The notes: generated by a model from the letters alone, not told the origin. 46,743 bases of DNA from Nitrospirota bacterium (GCA_016208965.1 JACQXB010000015.1:1-46743), one strand, 5' to 3'; positions 34,769 to 43,653 are shown, counted from the first letter of the stretch. Translations and numbers: made by a program.

Positions 34769-35794
34769 ATGAGAATTGCATTAGACGCAATGGGGGGCGA
34801 TTACGCACCAGCAATAACTGTAGAAGGCGCTATTGAGGCAATCAATGAGTGGGACGAGTTATCGATCATACTTGTTGGAAATAAAGAAGAAATCAAGGCT
34901 GAACTTAATGGAAGAAATTATCCACCTTCTTTAATAAGTGTAAGGCATGCCTCAGAGGTTGTTCAGATGAATGAACCCCCGACAGTAGCTTTAAGGCAAA
35001 AGAAAGATTCATCCATTAGAGTAGCCTTAGATCTTGTAAAATCAGGAGGGGCTGACGCCATGGTCAGCGCGGGCAATTCCGGGGCCGTTATGGCTACAGC
35101 TCTATTGGTCCTCGGGAAGATTAGAGGTGTTGACAGACCGGCAATCGCTGCAGTAATGCCTACATTAAAGGGTCTATTTGTGCTAATTGATGCAGGTGCA
35201 AATGTAGACTGTAAGCCGTTGCATCTTCTGCAGTTTGCAATTATGGGAGAGATATATGCAAAAAATATTTTTAATATAGATGTACCCAAGATTGCACTCC
35301 TTGGAATAGGAAAAGAAGATGTGAAGGGGAATGAACTTACAAAAGAGGCATTTAAACTCTTAAAAAACTCGGATATAAATTTTATCGGCAATATAGAAGG
35401 CAAAGATATTTTTACAGGTAATGCAGATGTTGTTGTGTGTGATGGGTTTGTAGGCAATATTACACTGAAGGTAAGCGAAGGGCTTGCTGAGGCAATAACA
35501 AAGATGCTTAAGAGAGAGATTTCAAATAGGACAACTGGAAGATTTGGGTATTTATTGCTAAAAGATGCCATTAAGAGTTTCAAGAAAAAAACTGACTATA
35601 CAGAATATGGCGGTGCACCACTTTTAGGTATAAGTAAGCCATGTATAATAAGCCACGGTCGCTCAACCACCAAAGCAATAAAAAATGCCATAAAATTTGC
35701 AGGTGAGTTTCATATAAAAGGGGTTATTGAAGTTATATCAAGAGATATCGAAACAAAGATGCGAGAGGCGGAAGAAATTGCTCTTAAGAAGTAG
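34769..35794 (+). CDS. plsX: Phosphate acyltransferase PlsX
   Basis: 341 residues. Forms acyl-phosphate from acyl-ACP for phospholipid synthesis at the membrane surface. Marks are MRIALDAMGGDYAP at the N-terminus, VSAGNSGAVMATALLVLGKI, PTLKGLFVLIDAGANVDCKP, LLGIGKEDVKGNELTKEAF, FIGNIEGKDIFTG and VCDGFVGNITLKVSEG. It acts upstream of PlsY. Its end overlaps fabH by 17 bp with the fabH start I chose. Confidence 0.97.
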   Translation: MRIALDAMGGDYAPAITVEGAIEAINEWDELSIILVGNKEEIKAELNGRNYPPSLISVRHASEVVQMNEPPTVALRQKKDSSIRVALDLVKSGGADAMVSAGNSGAVMATALLVLGKIRGVDRPAIAAVMPTLKGLFVLIDAGANVDCKPLHLLQFAIMGEIYAKNIFNIDVPKIALLGIGKEDVKGNELTKEAFKLLKNSDINFIGNIEGKDIFTGNADVVVCDGFVGNITLKVSEGLAEAITKMLKREISNRTTGRFGYLLLKDAIKSFKKKTDYTEYGGAPLLGISKPCIISHGRSTTKAIKNAIKFAGEFHIKGVIEVISRDIETKMREAEEIALKK

Positions 35795-36761
35795 GATAAC
35801 AGGCACAGGCTCTTATGCCCCTGAGAAGGTTCTCGGTAATTTTGACCTCGAAAAGATGGTTGATACATCTGATGGGTGGATTACAGAGCGGACAGGTATA
35901 AAAGAGAGGAGGATTGCAAAAGGTATTCAGTCTGCCTCTGACCTTGGTGTTGAGGCGGCAAAAAAGGCAATACATATGGCAGGGATAATGCCCAAGGATA
36001 TAGACATGCTCATTGTTGCTACAATGTCAGGCGATATGCCCATGCCATCAACTGCATCCATTATTCAGGAGAAACTCGGTATAAAAAATAGTCCTGCCTT
36101 TGATATTAACGCAGCATGCAGTGGATTTATATATGGATTGGAGATTGCAGACAGCTTTATTAAATCAGGGAAATTCAAAAAGGTCTTACTTGTAGGAACA
36201 GAGGTGCTATCAAGGTTTACTGACTGGGAGGATAGAACAACCTGTGTATTGTTTGGTGATGGTGCAGGCGCAGTAATTATGGAGCCAACAAAGCGTAACA
36301 GAGGGATTGTCTCTATGCAGCTGCATTCAGATGGAAGTTTATGGGATCTGCTATGTGTGCCAGGTGGAGGCTCAAGACATCCAGCATCAAAGGAAACTGT
36401 AAAAGATAGATTACACTATATCAAGATGAAGGGCAATAAGACATTTAAGGTAGCTGTAAAAGCGCTTGAAAGTCTTGTAGTAAATACGTTAAAGGCAAAT
36501 AAGATAAAACCATCTCAAATTGCCTTACTCATTCCCCATCAGGCTAACCTGAGGATAATACAAGCAGTAGCCAAGAGGCTTCATCTACCAATGAGTAAGG
36601 TCGTTGTTAATATTGATAAATATGGGAATACATCAAGTGCGTCAATACCGTTAGCGCTTGATGAGGCTGTAAGGGCAGGCAGAATAAATGATGGTGACTA
36701 TATACTATTAGAGGCATTTGGTGGTGGGCTCACATGGGGAGCAGCATTAATTAAATGGTAG
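35778..36761 (+). CDS. fabH: 3-oxoacyl-ACP synthase III FabH (TTG start)
   Basis: 327 residues from TTG 35778, preceded by GAGGCGG; an ATG at 35727 is in frame but adds 17 residues overlapping plsX that do not fit the family. The protein then starts LLRSRITGTGSYAPEKV, as FabH should. The catalytic triad is Cys114 (INAACSGFIYG), His254 (IPHQANLRII) and Asn284 (KYGNTSSASIPLAL). It condenses acetyl-CoA (or branched primer) with malonyl-ACP to start fatty-acid synthesis. fabD, fabG and acpP, often next in the cluster, are absent here. Confidence 0.95.
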   Translation: MLLRSRITGTGSYAPEKVLGNFDLEKMVDTSDGWITERTGIKERRIAKGIQSASDLGVEAAKKAIHMAGIMPKDIDMLIVATMSGDMPMPSTASIIQEKLGIKNSPAFDINAACSGFIYGLEIADSFIKSGKFKKVLLVGTEVLSRFTDWEDRTTCVLFGDGAGAVIMEPTKRNRGIVSMQLHSDGSLWDLLCVPGGGSRHPASKETVKDRLHYIKMKGNKTFKVAVKALESLVVNTLKANKIKPSQIALLIPHQANLRIIQAVAKRLHLPMSKVVVNIDKYGNTSSASIPLALDEAVRAGRINDGDYILLEAFGGGLTWGAALIKW

Positions 36762-36765
36762 ATAA

Positions 36766-36838
36766 AGATTAAAAATGAAAAATCAAAAATCATCCCGAAT
36801 AGTCGGGATACATTTTGATTTTTAATTTTTGATTTTAC
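36766..36838. repeat. Palindromic repeat between fabH and acyl-CoA dehydrogenase gene
   Basis: ATCCCGA-ATAG-TCGGGAT (36792-36809) is flanked by AAAAATCAAAAATC and GATTTTTAATTTTTGA words that also pair. The CCCGA/TCGGG core is akin to those at 34050-34104 and 41975-42000. Confidence 0.75.
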
Positions 36839-36849
36839 ACGGAGGTGTG

Positions 36850-38007
36850 ATGGATTATTTCTTAACTGAAGAACAAATAATGATACGTGACCTTGCAAGG
36901 CAGATCGCAGAGGAAAAAATTGTGCCTGTCAGGGCAGAATTAGATGAAAAAGAGGAATTCCCTTGGGAAATAATAAAGGTAATTGCTCAATCAGACTTAT
37001 TCCGCATCTTTATACCTGAAGAGTATGGCGGCATTAGTAAGGGTAGTCTTGAGATATGTATAGCAGTAGAAGAGCTAAGCAAGGCATGCCTTGGTGTTTC
37101 AACCACATATGCTGCAAATGCGCTGGGGACATATCCAGTATTGCTTTACGGTTCCGAGGAGCAGAAGAAAAAATATCTCCCTGACATTGCAGGAGGCAAA
37201 AGACTTGTTGCCTTTGCCCTCACAGAGGCTAATGCAGGAAGTGATGCAGCAGGTATCCAGACTACTGCAAGACTTGAAGGTAATGAATATATCCTCAATG
37301 GTACAAAACAATGGATAACTAATGGCGGTGAAGCAGAGATATATACAGTCATTGCAATGACAGACAGAAGCAAAGGTGCAAGAGGCGCCTCGGCATTTAT
37401 CGTTGAAAAAGGGACGCCCGGATTCAGCTTTGGCAAGAAAGAGAACAAGATGGGTATAAGGGCATCTACAACAAGAGAATTAATATTTCAGGACTGTCGT
37501 ATCCCAAAGGAAAATATTATTGGAAGGGAAGGAATGGGTTTTATTGTAGCTATGAAGACCCTTGATAATTCAAGGACAGGAGTTGGTGCACAGGGAGTTG
37601 GTGTGGCACAGGGCGCATTTGAGACAGCGGTAAATTTCGCAAGGGAAAGGCATCAGTTTGGACATCCAATAATTAGCTTTCAGGCAGTACAGCATATGCT
37701 TGCGGATATATCCATCCAGATTGAGGCAGCAAGATCGCTCGTTTACTCAGTTGCGAGGTACATTGACAGCGGTGCGAAGGCTATATCCAAGGAATCTGCA
37801 ATGGCAAAGGTATTCGCAACTGATGTTGCAATGAAGGTTACTGTAGATGCAGTGCAGATTATGGGAGGGGCAGGCTATATGCGAGAATACCCTGCTGAGA
37901 AAATGATGCGTGATGCCAAGATCCTTCAGATATACGAAGGCACAAACCAGATACAGAGAAATGTTATAGGACAGGCATTAATAAAAGAGTCGGTAAAGGG
38001 GAAGTAG
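36850..38007 (+). CDS. Acyl-CoA dehydrogenase
   Basis: 385 residues from ATG 36850, with GGAGGTG at ideal distance; a TTG at 36829 inside the preceding repeat is unlikely. FAD-dependent alpha,beta-dehydrogenation of acyl-CoA. Marks: AFALTEANAGSDAAGIQTTA, KQWITNGGEAEIYTV, KMGIRASTTRELIFQDCRIP, NSRTGVGAQGVGVAQGAFE, VQIMGGAGYMREYPAEKMMRDAKI. The likely catalytic Glu363 is in IYEGTNQIQRNV, the position used by short-chain (butyryl-CoA) dehydrogenases. It stops exactly where convergent mutS stops. Chain-length preference is not readable from sequence alone. Confidence 0.93.
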   Translation: MDYFLTEEQIMIRDLARQIAEEKIVPVRAELDEKEEFPWEIIKVIAQSDLFRIFIPEEYGGISKGSLEICIAVEELSKACLGVSTTYAANALGTYPVLLYGSEEQKKKYLPDIAGGKRLVAFALTEANAGSDAAGIQTTARLEGNEYILNGTKQWITNGGEAEIYTVIAMTDRSKGARGASAFIVEKGTPGFSFGKKENKMGIRASTTRELIFQDCRIPKENIIGREGMGFIVAMKTLDNSRTGVGAQGVGVAQGAFETAVNFARERHQFGHPIISFQAVQHMLADISIQIEAARSLVYSVARYIDSGAKAISKESAMAKVFATDVAMKVTVDAVQIMGGAGYMREYPAEKMMRDAKILQIYEGTNQIQRNVIGQALIKESVKGK

Positions 38008-40611
38008 CTAAAGTATTTTATTCTTCTCTGAAAGTATTTTTTTCATCTCATATAGCTTATTTAATGCCTCAAGAGGTGTCATGCTCAAAATATCAAGTCC
38101 AAGCAGTTCTTTTATCACAGGGTCTGCCTGTGTTGTAAAAATGTCAAGCTGTCCACCCCTTGATTTTTTAGCAGTCCCCTCAGTAGTATAGGCAATCTTT
38201 GGTATCCCAAGTTCATTAAGCTCGCCCTTTTCAAGGTTTGACAAAACCTCCTTTGCCCTATTTATCACATCCTCAGGAAGTCCTGCAAGTCTTGCCACCT
38301 GTATGCCGTAACTCTTGTCAGCAGGACCTTCTTCTATTTTCCTCAGGAAGATTACCTCATCACCCCACTCTTTTACAGCAACATTTAGATTTTTTACTCC
38401 ATCAATGCATAATGCAAGCTCTGTAAGCTCATTATAATGGGTAGCAAAAAATGTCCTTGCCTTTAAATTCTTTGCAATATACTCAGCTACCGCCCATGCA
38501 ATACTTATACCGTCAAATGTGCTTGTGCCTCTTCCGACCTCATCAAGTAATATAAAACTCCTCTCGGTAGCGTTATTAAGGATGTTTGCTGCCTCAACCA
38601 TCTCTACCATAAAAGTACTTTGCCCTTTGGTTATAATATCTGAGGCGCCTATGCGGGTAAATATCCTGTCAACAAGCCCAACCCTTGCCTCTTTTGCAGG
38701 TACAAAACTCCCTGCCTGAGCCAGTAAAACTATTAAGGCAACCTGCCTCATATAAGTAGACTTACCCGCCATGTTAGGCCCTGTTATGATTAAAATATTA
38801 TTTGTGTTCGTATCAACCAATGTGTCATTAGGGATAAACCTTTCACTGAAAGGCATCCTCTCAAGCACAGGATGTCTTCCCTCTGAGATATGTATCACAT
38901 CTGTATCATCAACCGTAGGTTTAGTGTAATTATATTTTCTTGCTACACAGGCAAGGCTATACAATGCGTCTATTTCTGCAATTGCCCTTGATGCTTTATG
39001 AATCCTGTCGGTCTTTGTAGAAATATCTTTTCTCAATTTAGCGAAGAGTTCGCATTCAAGGTTTTTAAGCCCTTCTTCTGCCCCCAATACTTTAGCCTCG
39101 TAATCTTTAAGTTCAGGAGTTATAAACCTTTCACCATTTACAAGTGTTTGCTTCCTTATATAATCTTCAGGAACCTGGGGGAGATTTGGTTTTGTAACCT
39201 CTATGTAATAACCAAAAACCCTATTGTATCTGACTTTAAGAGATGATATGCCGGTCCTCTCCTTCTCCCTTATCTCAAGAGAGACTAAAAAATCCTTTCC
39301 ACCCTCGCTTACCTGTCTTAGTTCATCTACATCGGCATTAAATCCCTTTTTTATAATTCCCCAATCCCTTAAACTCAAAGACGGGTTTTCCACAATAGCC
39401 CTTTCAATAAGTTCCTCTATATCAGAAAGGTCATCTATTTGTTTTGCTAATAATATTATAGAGTTATCAATATTATCCTTAAGTAAATTCTTAAGTTTTG
39501 GCAGCGCCTTTAAAGAATTCTTTAAGGCTATGAGGTCCATTGCATTGGCACTGCCACTATCTATTCTTGAGGATAAACGTTCAATATCACCAATAACCTT
39601 TAGAATCATTTCAATTTTGGGAAGCAAAATTGAATCATCACATAGTGCGGCAACAGCATCTTGTCTCTGTCTTATTTTTTCAACATCAAGCATGGGGTTG
39701 AGGAGCCAATTTCTCAGAAGCCTTCCACCCATCGGGGTAAGGGTCTCATCAATAATCCAGAGGAGACTTCCCTCTTTTGTCCCTTCTTTTATATTCCTTA
39801 TAAGCTCAAGGTTCCTCTGTGTATTTGCGTCTAAAAGCATATAGGCATCACACTTCAGGGCGCTTATTTTTTTAAAGTTCAGTGTATCTTTCTGAACACC
39901 CTCAAGATAATTAAGGAGTGCGCCAGCTGCAGAAATAGCCACAACCATACCTTCTGCCCCATATCCCTCAAGGGAGACAACCTTGAAATGCCTTAGGAGC
40001 GTTCTGTATGACTCAATATAGTCAAAATACCAGTCCTCATAAGGTGTTAGGTAATAACCATTAAGCCCATCTAAAATAAAGGGGTTATTCTTAAAACTGG
40101 ATGGATACAATATTTCTTTAGGTTCAAACCTCTGTATCTCATCCTCAAGATTATTGCATGATTCATAGATAAGAAACTCTCCTGTTGTTATGTCAGCCAC
40201 TGCATAGCCAAAGATGTTTTCCTTTTGGAAAAAGCTCAATATATAGTTGTTCTCCTTTGGATTTTCTGGAAGGAATGTTCCGGGTGTAAATACCTTAACT
40301 ACCTCTCTTTTTACTATTCCCTTTGCATCCTTCGGGTCTTCCACTTGTTCGCAAAGTGCAACCTTATATCCATTTTTTATTAATTTTGATATATAAGTCT
40401 CTGCTGTAAAATGTGGTATACCGCACATGGGCAGAGGGTCTTCTTTTCCCCTGTCTCTGGTAGTTAAGGTAATCTGGAGTATCTTTGAGGCAGTTACAGC
40501 ATCCTGTCCGAACATCTCGTAAAAATCACCGAGGCGGAAAAATACAATAGAGTCAGAATAACTCTGTTTTATTTCATGATACTGTCTCATTAAAGGGGTT
40601 AACTCTGACAT
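38008..40611 (-). CDS. mutS: DNA mismatch repair protein MutS
   Basis: 867 residues from ATG 40611; a TTG four codons upstream is less likely because MSELTPLMRQY is the standard beginning. MutS recognises mispairs and small loops. Domain I has the Phe-X-Glu mismatch motif in GDFYEMFGQDA. Domains II-IV follow, with the clamp at NRVFGYYIEVTKPN. The ATPase has GPNMAGKSTYMRQ (Walker A), DEVGRGTSTFDG (Walker B) and the FFATHYNEL switch. The end has an HTH dimerisation region (GLPEDVINRAKEVL) and a C-terminal tail. No mutL is adjacent. The only other repair gene in the same-strand run is the uracil-DNA glycosylase. Confidence 0.97.
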   Translation of the reverse strand: MSELTPLMRQYHEIKQSYSDSIVFFRLGDFYEMFGQDAVTASKILQITLTTRDRGKEDPLPMCGIPHFTAETYISKLIKNGYKVALCEQVEDPKDAKGIVKREVVKVFTPGTFLPENPKENNYILSFFQKENIFGYAVADITTGEFLIYESCNNLEDEIQRFEPKEILYPSSFKNNPFILDGLNGYYLTPYEDWYFDYIESYRTLLRHFKVVSLEGYGAEGMVVAISAAGALLNYLEGVQKDTLNFKKISALKCDAYMLLDANTQRNLELIRNIKEGTKEGSLLWIIDETLTPMGGRLLRNWLLNPMLDVEKIRQRQDAVAALCDDSILLPKIEMILKVIGDIERLSSRIDSGSANAMDLIALKNSLKALPKLKNLLKDNIDNSIILLAKQIDDLSDIEELIERAIVENPSLSLRDWGIIKKGFNADVDELRQVSEGGKDFLVSLEIREKERTGISSLKVRYNRVFGYYIEVTKPNLPQVPEDYIRKQTLVNGERFITPELKDYEAKVLGAEEGLKNLECELFAKLRKDISTKTDRIHKASRAIAEIDALYSLACVARKYNYTKPTVDDTDVIHISEGRHPVLERMPFSERFIPNDTLVDTNTNNILIITGPNMAGKSTYMRQVALIVLLAQAGSFVPAKEARVGLVDRIFTRIGASDIITKGQSTFMVEMVEAANILNNATERSFILLDEVGRGTSTFDGISIAWAVAEYIAKNLKARTFFATHYNELTELALCIDGVKNLNVAVKEWGDEVIFLRKIEEGPADKSYGIQVARLAGLPEDVINRAKEVLSNLEKGELNELGIPKIAYTTEGTAKKSRGGQLDIFTTQADPVIKELLGLDILSMTPLEALNKLYEMKKILSEKNKIL

Positions 40612-40663
40612 AGAAAAACTCAAAATTGAGGATTTATAGTAACGGTAAAAAGAAAATTACCAT

Positions 40664-40709
40664 AATCCCCCCATCCCCCCTTTAGCAAAGGGGGGTTAAG
40701 GGGGGATTT
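40664..40709. repeat. C/G-tract hairpin between mutS and HIT genes
   Basis: AATCCCCCCATCCCCCCTTT, a three-base loop AGC and AAAGGGGGGTTAAGGGGGG make a strong stem. It ends in GATTTGATG on the right. Similar elements are at 43757-43807 and 46584-46604. Confidence 0.8.
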
Positions 40710-40769
40710 GATGTCAACTTATTAAAACTATACCATAATGGATAAGATATATAAAAGCACAGAGGTTTT

Positions 40770-41255
40770 TTATTTAAAAAGACGGCTTAACTTACTATAA
40801 GTCTTCTTCAGATGTTCGGGTATTACCCTTGTCTCTGAAATTATCGGCATGCTGTCTGTATCACCTGTCCATCGCGGGACAATATGTATATGAACATGCC
40901 ACTCCATGCCTGCCCCTGCAACCTTACCAAAGTTTAGACCGAGATTAAACCCGTCTGGATTTAATGCCTGCTTTAATATGTTTACTGCTTTATTCACCAT
41001 TTTTATAAAATCGCAAAGCACTTTGTCAGAAAGCCCATCAAATGACGGCGTATGAAAATATGGAACAATCATAAGATGTCCGCTATTGTATGGATAGCGG
41101 TTAAGTATTACAAAGCAATGTTTACCTCTATGTAAAATAAAATTTTTCTTGTCATTTTTTTTATCCTGTTTAACAAAGTCGCAAAAAAGACAGCCCTTGT
41201 GTTTTTCCTCTGACAGTATATACTCCATCCTCCACGGCGCCCAGAGCCTCTTCAT
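40770..41255 (-). CDS. HIT-family hydrolase
   Basis: 161 residues. The histidine triad is H120-V-H122-I-H124 (EWHVHIHIVPRW), with KHCFVILNRYPYNSGHLMIVP typical of the HIT fold. CLFC at 22-25 supplies half of a zinc site seen in one HIT branch related to Ap4A phosphorylases. It likely hydrolyses or phosphorolyses a dinucleoside polyphosphate or AMP-linked compound; the exact substrate is open. The ATG has GGGGAGG upstream. It is oriented with mutS but separated by the C/G hairpin. Confidence 0.9.
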   Translation of the reverse strand: MKRLWAPWRMEYILSEEKHKGCLFCDFVKQDKKNDKKNFILHRGKHCFVILNRYPYNSGHLMIVPYFHTPSFDGLSDKVLCDFIKMVNKAVNILKQALNPDGFNLGLNFGKVAGAGMEWHVHIHIVPRWTGDTDSMPIISETRVIPEHLKKTYSKLSRLFK

Positions 41256-41292
41256 GTAACCTCCCCTAAAAAATCATTATCATTGCAAAATT

Positions 41293-41329
41293 AAAACTTA
41301 GGATGTAAAAAAGACATCCTTAAGTTTTT
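41293..41329. terminator. Possible bidirectional terminator hairpin
   Basis: AAAACTTAGGATGT and ACATCCTTAAGTTTT pair over 14 bp with a one-base bulge, ending in T-runs on either strand. It lies downstream of the uracil-DNA glycosylase gene on the minus strand. Confidence 0.45.
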
Positions 41330-41332
41330 AGC

Positions 41333-41400
41333 TCTTAGCTTATTAGCTTATTAGCTTATTAGCTTACACCGTTAGAGATAAGTCTAAGTCTTCTAACAGG
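41333..41400. repeat. Tandem TTAGCTTA repeats and a degenerate CCGTTAGA palindrome
   Basis: The 8-bp word TTAGCTTA repeats about four times (41335-41366), followed by CCGTTAGAGA...TTCTAACAGG, a weak relative of the CCCCGTTAGAAAG palindrome. It reaches to the 3' end of the uracil-DNA glycosylase gene. Confidence 0.65.
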
Positions 41401-41402
41401 GC

Positions 41403-42149
41403 CTACTTGTTAAGCGCCTCTATCACCTTCTGTGCGTCACTCCATGTAAGCCATTTATCCTTAGGATTTCTCAGGAAGTAAGCCGGATGAAATGTCGGCA
41501 TTACAGGTATATTCATGTACTCATGGAAGCTGCCGCGTAATTTGCTTATTGGAGTTTTAATGTTTAAAAGTGTATGCACAGCTGTTTTGCCAAGCGTCAT
41601 GATGATTTTAGGATTAATTATCTTTATCTGTTCTTCAACAAACGGCTTGCAGGCATTTATCTCATCATCCTGCGGCGGCCTGTTCATCGGAGGCCTGCAC
41701 TTTACGATATTGGCAATATAAACATCCTCACGTTTTAATCCCATTTTATTTATGAGACTCGTAAGGATTTTCCCTGCCTCGCCAACAAATGGCCTTGCCT
41801 GCTGGTCTTCTTCCATGCCCGGCCCTTCTCCGATAAACATAATCTCTGTGTTGGGATTGCCCTCGCCAAAGACAATGTTTGTGCGTCCATCTGAAAGCTT
41901 GCAACGTTTACAGTCCCCAATTGTTTCTCTCAGTGATTTAAGGGAAGACTCTTTAACATGCGACGAGTGACCCTTCGTCCCGAAGCGTCGGGACAGGGTA
42001 GGCTCAGTGATGAGTGATGACTTAGGTTCGTAGTTCGTGGCTTTACTCGTTACTCGTAACTCGTTACTTGTCACTGCCTTAAAAGGTAGATACTCAAACC
42101 CCAGTTCCTGATAAAATTCCAATGCCTTTTTAATCTCTTCTAACATCAT
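41403..42149 (-). CDS. Family 4 (Fe-S) uracil-DNA glycosylase with repeat-encoded insertion
   Basis: 248 residues from ATG 42149; a start at 42185 would overlap nadK. The enzyme removes uracil from DNA. Motifs: CKRCKL with two Fe-S cysteines, FIGEGPGMEEDQQARPFVG (motif A), VYIANIVKCRPPMNRPP with another Cys, NACKPFVEEQI with the fourth, and the C-terminal FHPAYFLRNP (motif B). The first ~30 residues are a helix, then ~45 residues (AVTSNELRVTSKATNYEP through LSRRFGTKGHSSH) are encoded by heptamers and a CCCGACGCTTCGGG palindrome, an insertion before the Fe-S domain. It is in a run with nadK and tsaE. Confidence 0.92.
   Translation of the reverse strand: MMLEEIKKALEFYQELGFEYLPFKAVTSNELRVTSKATNYEPKSSLITEPTLSRRFGTKGHSSHVKESSLKSLRETIGDCKRCKLSDGRTNIVFGEGNPNTEIMFIGEGPGMEEDQQARPFVGEAGKILTSLINKMGLKREDVYIANIVKCRPPMNRPPQDDEINACKPFVEEQIKIINPKIIMTLGKTAVHTLLNIKTPISKLRGSFHEYMNIPVMPTFHPAYFLRNPKDKWLTWSDAQKVIEALNK
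41950..42085. repeat. Repeat block translated within the uracil-DNA glycosylase gene
   Basis: On the plus strand TACTCGT/AACTCGT/TACTTGT-type heptamers (42048-42075) lie beside GTTCGTAGTTCGTGG words, then TGATGAGTGATGA. A TCCCGAAGCGTCGGGA hairpin (41979-41994) follows, set between CCCTTCG and CAGGG. All lie in the coding region, in frame. Confidence 0.8.
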
Positions 42150-42169
42150 TTTTCCACTATTCACTGTAG

Positions 42170-43027
42170 TTACCGCTCTCCCCATCCGAGCTTTGTCTTT
42201 AATATCTGAAAGTAATCTCTCTTATGAAACCGTATGAATCTTGTTTTGTACCCTGCTTTTTTAACCCTTATTATATCCCTCACCTTCAAAGAGAACCCAA
42301 CCTGCCCGTCAAGTGTAAGATACACATCATCGCCAATTTTAATAGTGATATCTAATATAAATCTATCAGGCAAGACTATAGGCCTGTTAGTAAGGGTATG
42401 CGGACATATAGGAGTTATTACAAAAGACTCAAGCGTGGGATAAAGAATAGGACCGCCTGCTGAAAGTGAATGGGCTGTAGAGCCTGTAGGTGTTGATACT
42501 ATCAGGCCATCAGCCCTTAATGTAGTAACATACCTCTTATTAATACTGAAATCAAACTCTATCATCCTCGCAAGCGCACTCTTGTTTATTACAGCATCAT
42601 TAAGTGCGCTGGCAGTAAAAACCTTTCTCCTCTGATGGTAAACCTCTGCAGAAAGCATTATCCGTTCTTCTAAATCGTAATGTTTTGAGGCAATCTTATC
42701 AATGCTGCTTCTAATTTCATCAATGCTTATCTCGGTAATAAAGCCGAGGCCGCCGAGATTAACCCCAAGTATAGGAATACCTCTATCTCCAATAAGCCCT
42801 GCTGCATTTAAAAGTGTGCCGTCCCCACCTAAGACTATCATCATATCCACGAGTGAAGGAAGTCTCTTTCGCTGGTAGCCCTTTATCTTGAGCAAAGAAG
42901 CGATCTCTGATTCAACAAAGACTTTAAACCCTGCTTCCTCAAGTAATAGAAGTAGATTCTTAATTACATTAGCTGTCCCGGGTACGCCCCTTTTTGCAAG
43001 TATACCAATCTTTTTCATAGTATTCAT
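42170..43027 (-). CDS. nadK: NAD kinase
   Basis: 285 residues. Phosphorylates NAD+ to NADP+. The catalytic GGDGT is at 67-71 (IVLGGDGTLLNAAG), followed by GVNLGGLGFITEIS, ALNDAVINKSALARMIEF, ADGLIVSTPTGSTAHSLSAGGPI and the Ser/Thr-rich ATP site. It starts 13 bp after the tsaE stop; a second ATG at 43018 is equally plausible. It completes a set of three NAD genes in the window (nadE, nadC, nadK), though in separate operons. Confidence 0.96.
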   Translation of the reverse strand: MNTMKKIGILAKRGVPGTANVIKNLLLLLEEAGFKVFVESEIASLLKIKGYQRKRLPSLVDMMIVLGGDGTLLNAAGLIGDRGIPILGVNLGGLGFITEISIDEIRSSIDKIASKHYDLEERIMLSAEVYHQRRKVFTASALNDAVINKSALARMIEFDFSINKRYVTTLRADGLIVSTPTGSTAHSLSAGGPILYPTLESFVITPICPHTLTNRPIVLPDRFILDITIKIGDDVYLTLDGQVGFSLKVRDIIRVKKAGYKTRFIRFHKRDYFQILKTKLGWGER

Positions 43028-43040
43028 TATACTTGATTAA

Positions 43041-43472
43041 TCAGGTATCCTCATCTAATAGGATACCTTCTATTACAATTTCTCTTGAATTTTCTCCAGT
43101 ATAAGTTAAATGTATTTTAATGCTTCCATCGGGAATTTCATTACCTGCCTTTTCGGCCCATTCAATAACAGATATCCCATCTTTACCAAGATACTCATGC
43201 AGCCCAAGTGCATGAACACCATCAGGCTCTACTCTATAAAGGTCAATATGATAAAATGGTGTAACTCCTTTATACTCAGAAATAATAGTAAAACTTGCAC
43301 TTGTTATATCTCTTTCGTTTATCCCTATAGCAGAGGCTATACCCTTGACCATGGTTGTCTTACCTGCACCAAACTCTCCATAAAGGCATACAACATCGCC
43401 TGCTTTAAGCCTTTTCCCAAGGTTGCGACCTATTTCTTTTGTCTCAACCTCGCTTTTACTATTGAATTTCAC
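43041..43472 (-). CDS. tsaE: tRNA N6-threonylcarbamoyladenosine synthesis ATPase TsaE (GTG start preferred)
   Basis: 143 residues from GTG 43472, which gives the family-like beginning VKFNSKSEVETKEIGRNLGKRL. TsaE is the ATPase partner of TsaD/TsaB for t6A37 tRNA modification. Walker A is GEFGAGKTTMVKGIA and the typical SASFTIISEY, FYHIDLYR and VIEWAEK motifs follow. An upstream ATG at 43589 in the same frame would add 39 residues, but those codons (LLDSCFHGND) are a TCATTCCCG-type repeat (43517-43544), so I treat them as untranslated or as a recent extension. The RBS is weak for both starts. Confidence 0.9.
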   Translation of the reverse strand: MKFNSKSEVETKEIGRNLGKRLKAGDVVCLYGEFGAGKTTMVKGIASAIGINERDITSASFTIISEYKGVTPFYHIDLYRVEPDGVHALGLHEYLGKDGISVIEWAEKAGNEIPDGSIKIHLTYTGENSREIVIEGILLDEDT

Positions 43473-43516
43473 TTGCTGTAGTATTATTGCGTTCCTTAAG
43501 TAATATGTTTGTAATT

Positions 43517-43544
43517 TGTCATTCCCGTGAAAACAGGAATCCAG
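43517..43544. repeat. TGTCATTCCCG...GGAATCCAG repeat upstream of tsaE
   Basis: TGTCATTCCCGTG and a CAGGAATCCAG end pair through ATTCC/GGAAT. It matches the left half of the element at 10395-10420. The 380-bp stretch 43473-43852 contains this and the next two repeats and no gene I can support. Confidence 0.75.
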
Positions 43545-43628
43545 TAATTTCAAAGCGACCAAGTTTCTTCCTTGATATGTGGTGTGCATCGTATAGGTTT
43601 TTTACAAATTTAAAGGGACGCGGATAAA

Positions 43629-43653
43629 CCCCGCACTTATGCAAAGTGCGGGG
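43629..43653. repeat. CCCCGCACTT/AAGTGCGGGG hairpin
   Basis: Perfect 10-bp stem with a five-base loop, flanked by ATAAA and TAAAC. The GTAAACCCCG-like flank resembles that of the CCCCGTTAGAAAG units though the stem differs. A CATCTT/AAGATG hairpin follows at about 43680-43694. Confidence 0.8.

Noticed and set aside
34963-35583. A 206-codon minus-strand frame inside plsX.
   Set aside because: Antisense shadow of plsX, with no RBS and no known motif.
39224-39844. A 206-codon plus-strand frame inside mutS.
   Set aside because: Shadow of the conserved MutS core; its composition is rich in Ser and Leu as expected from antisense reading.
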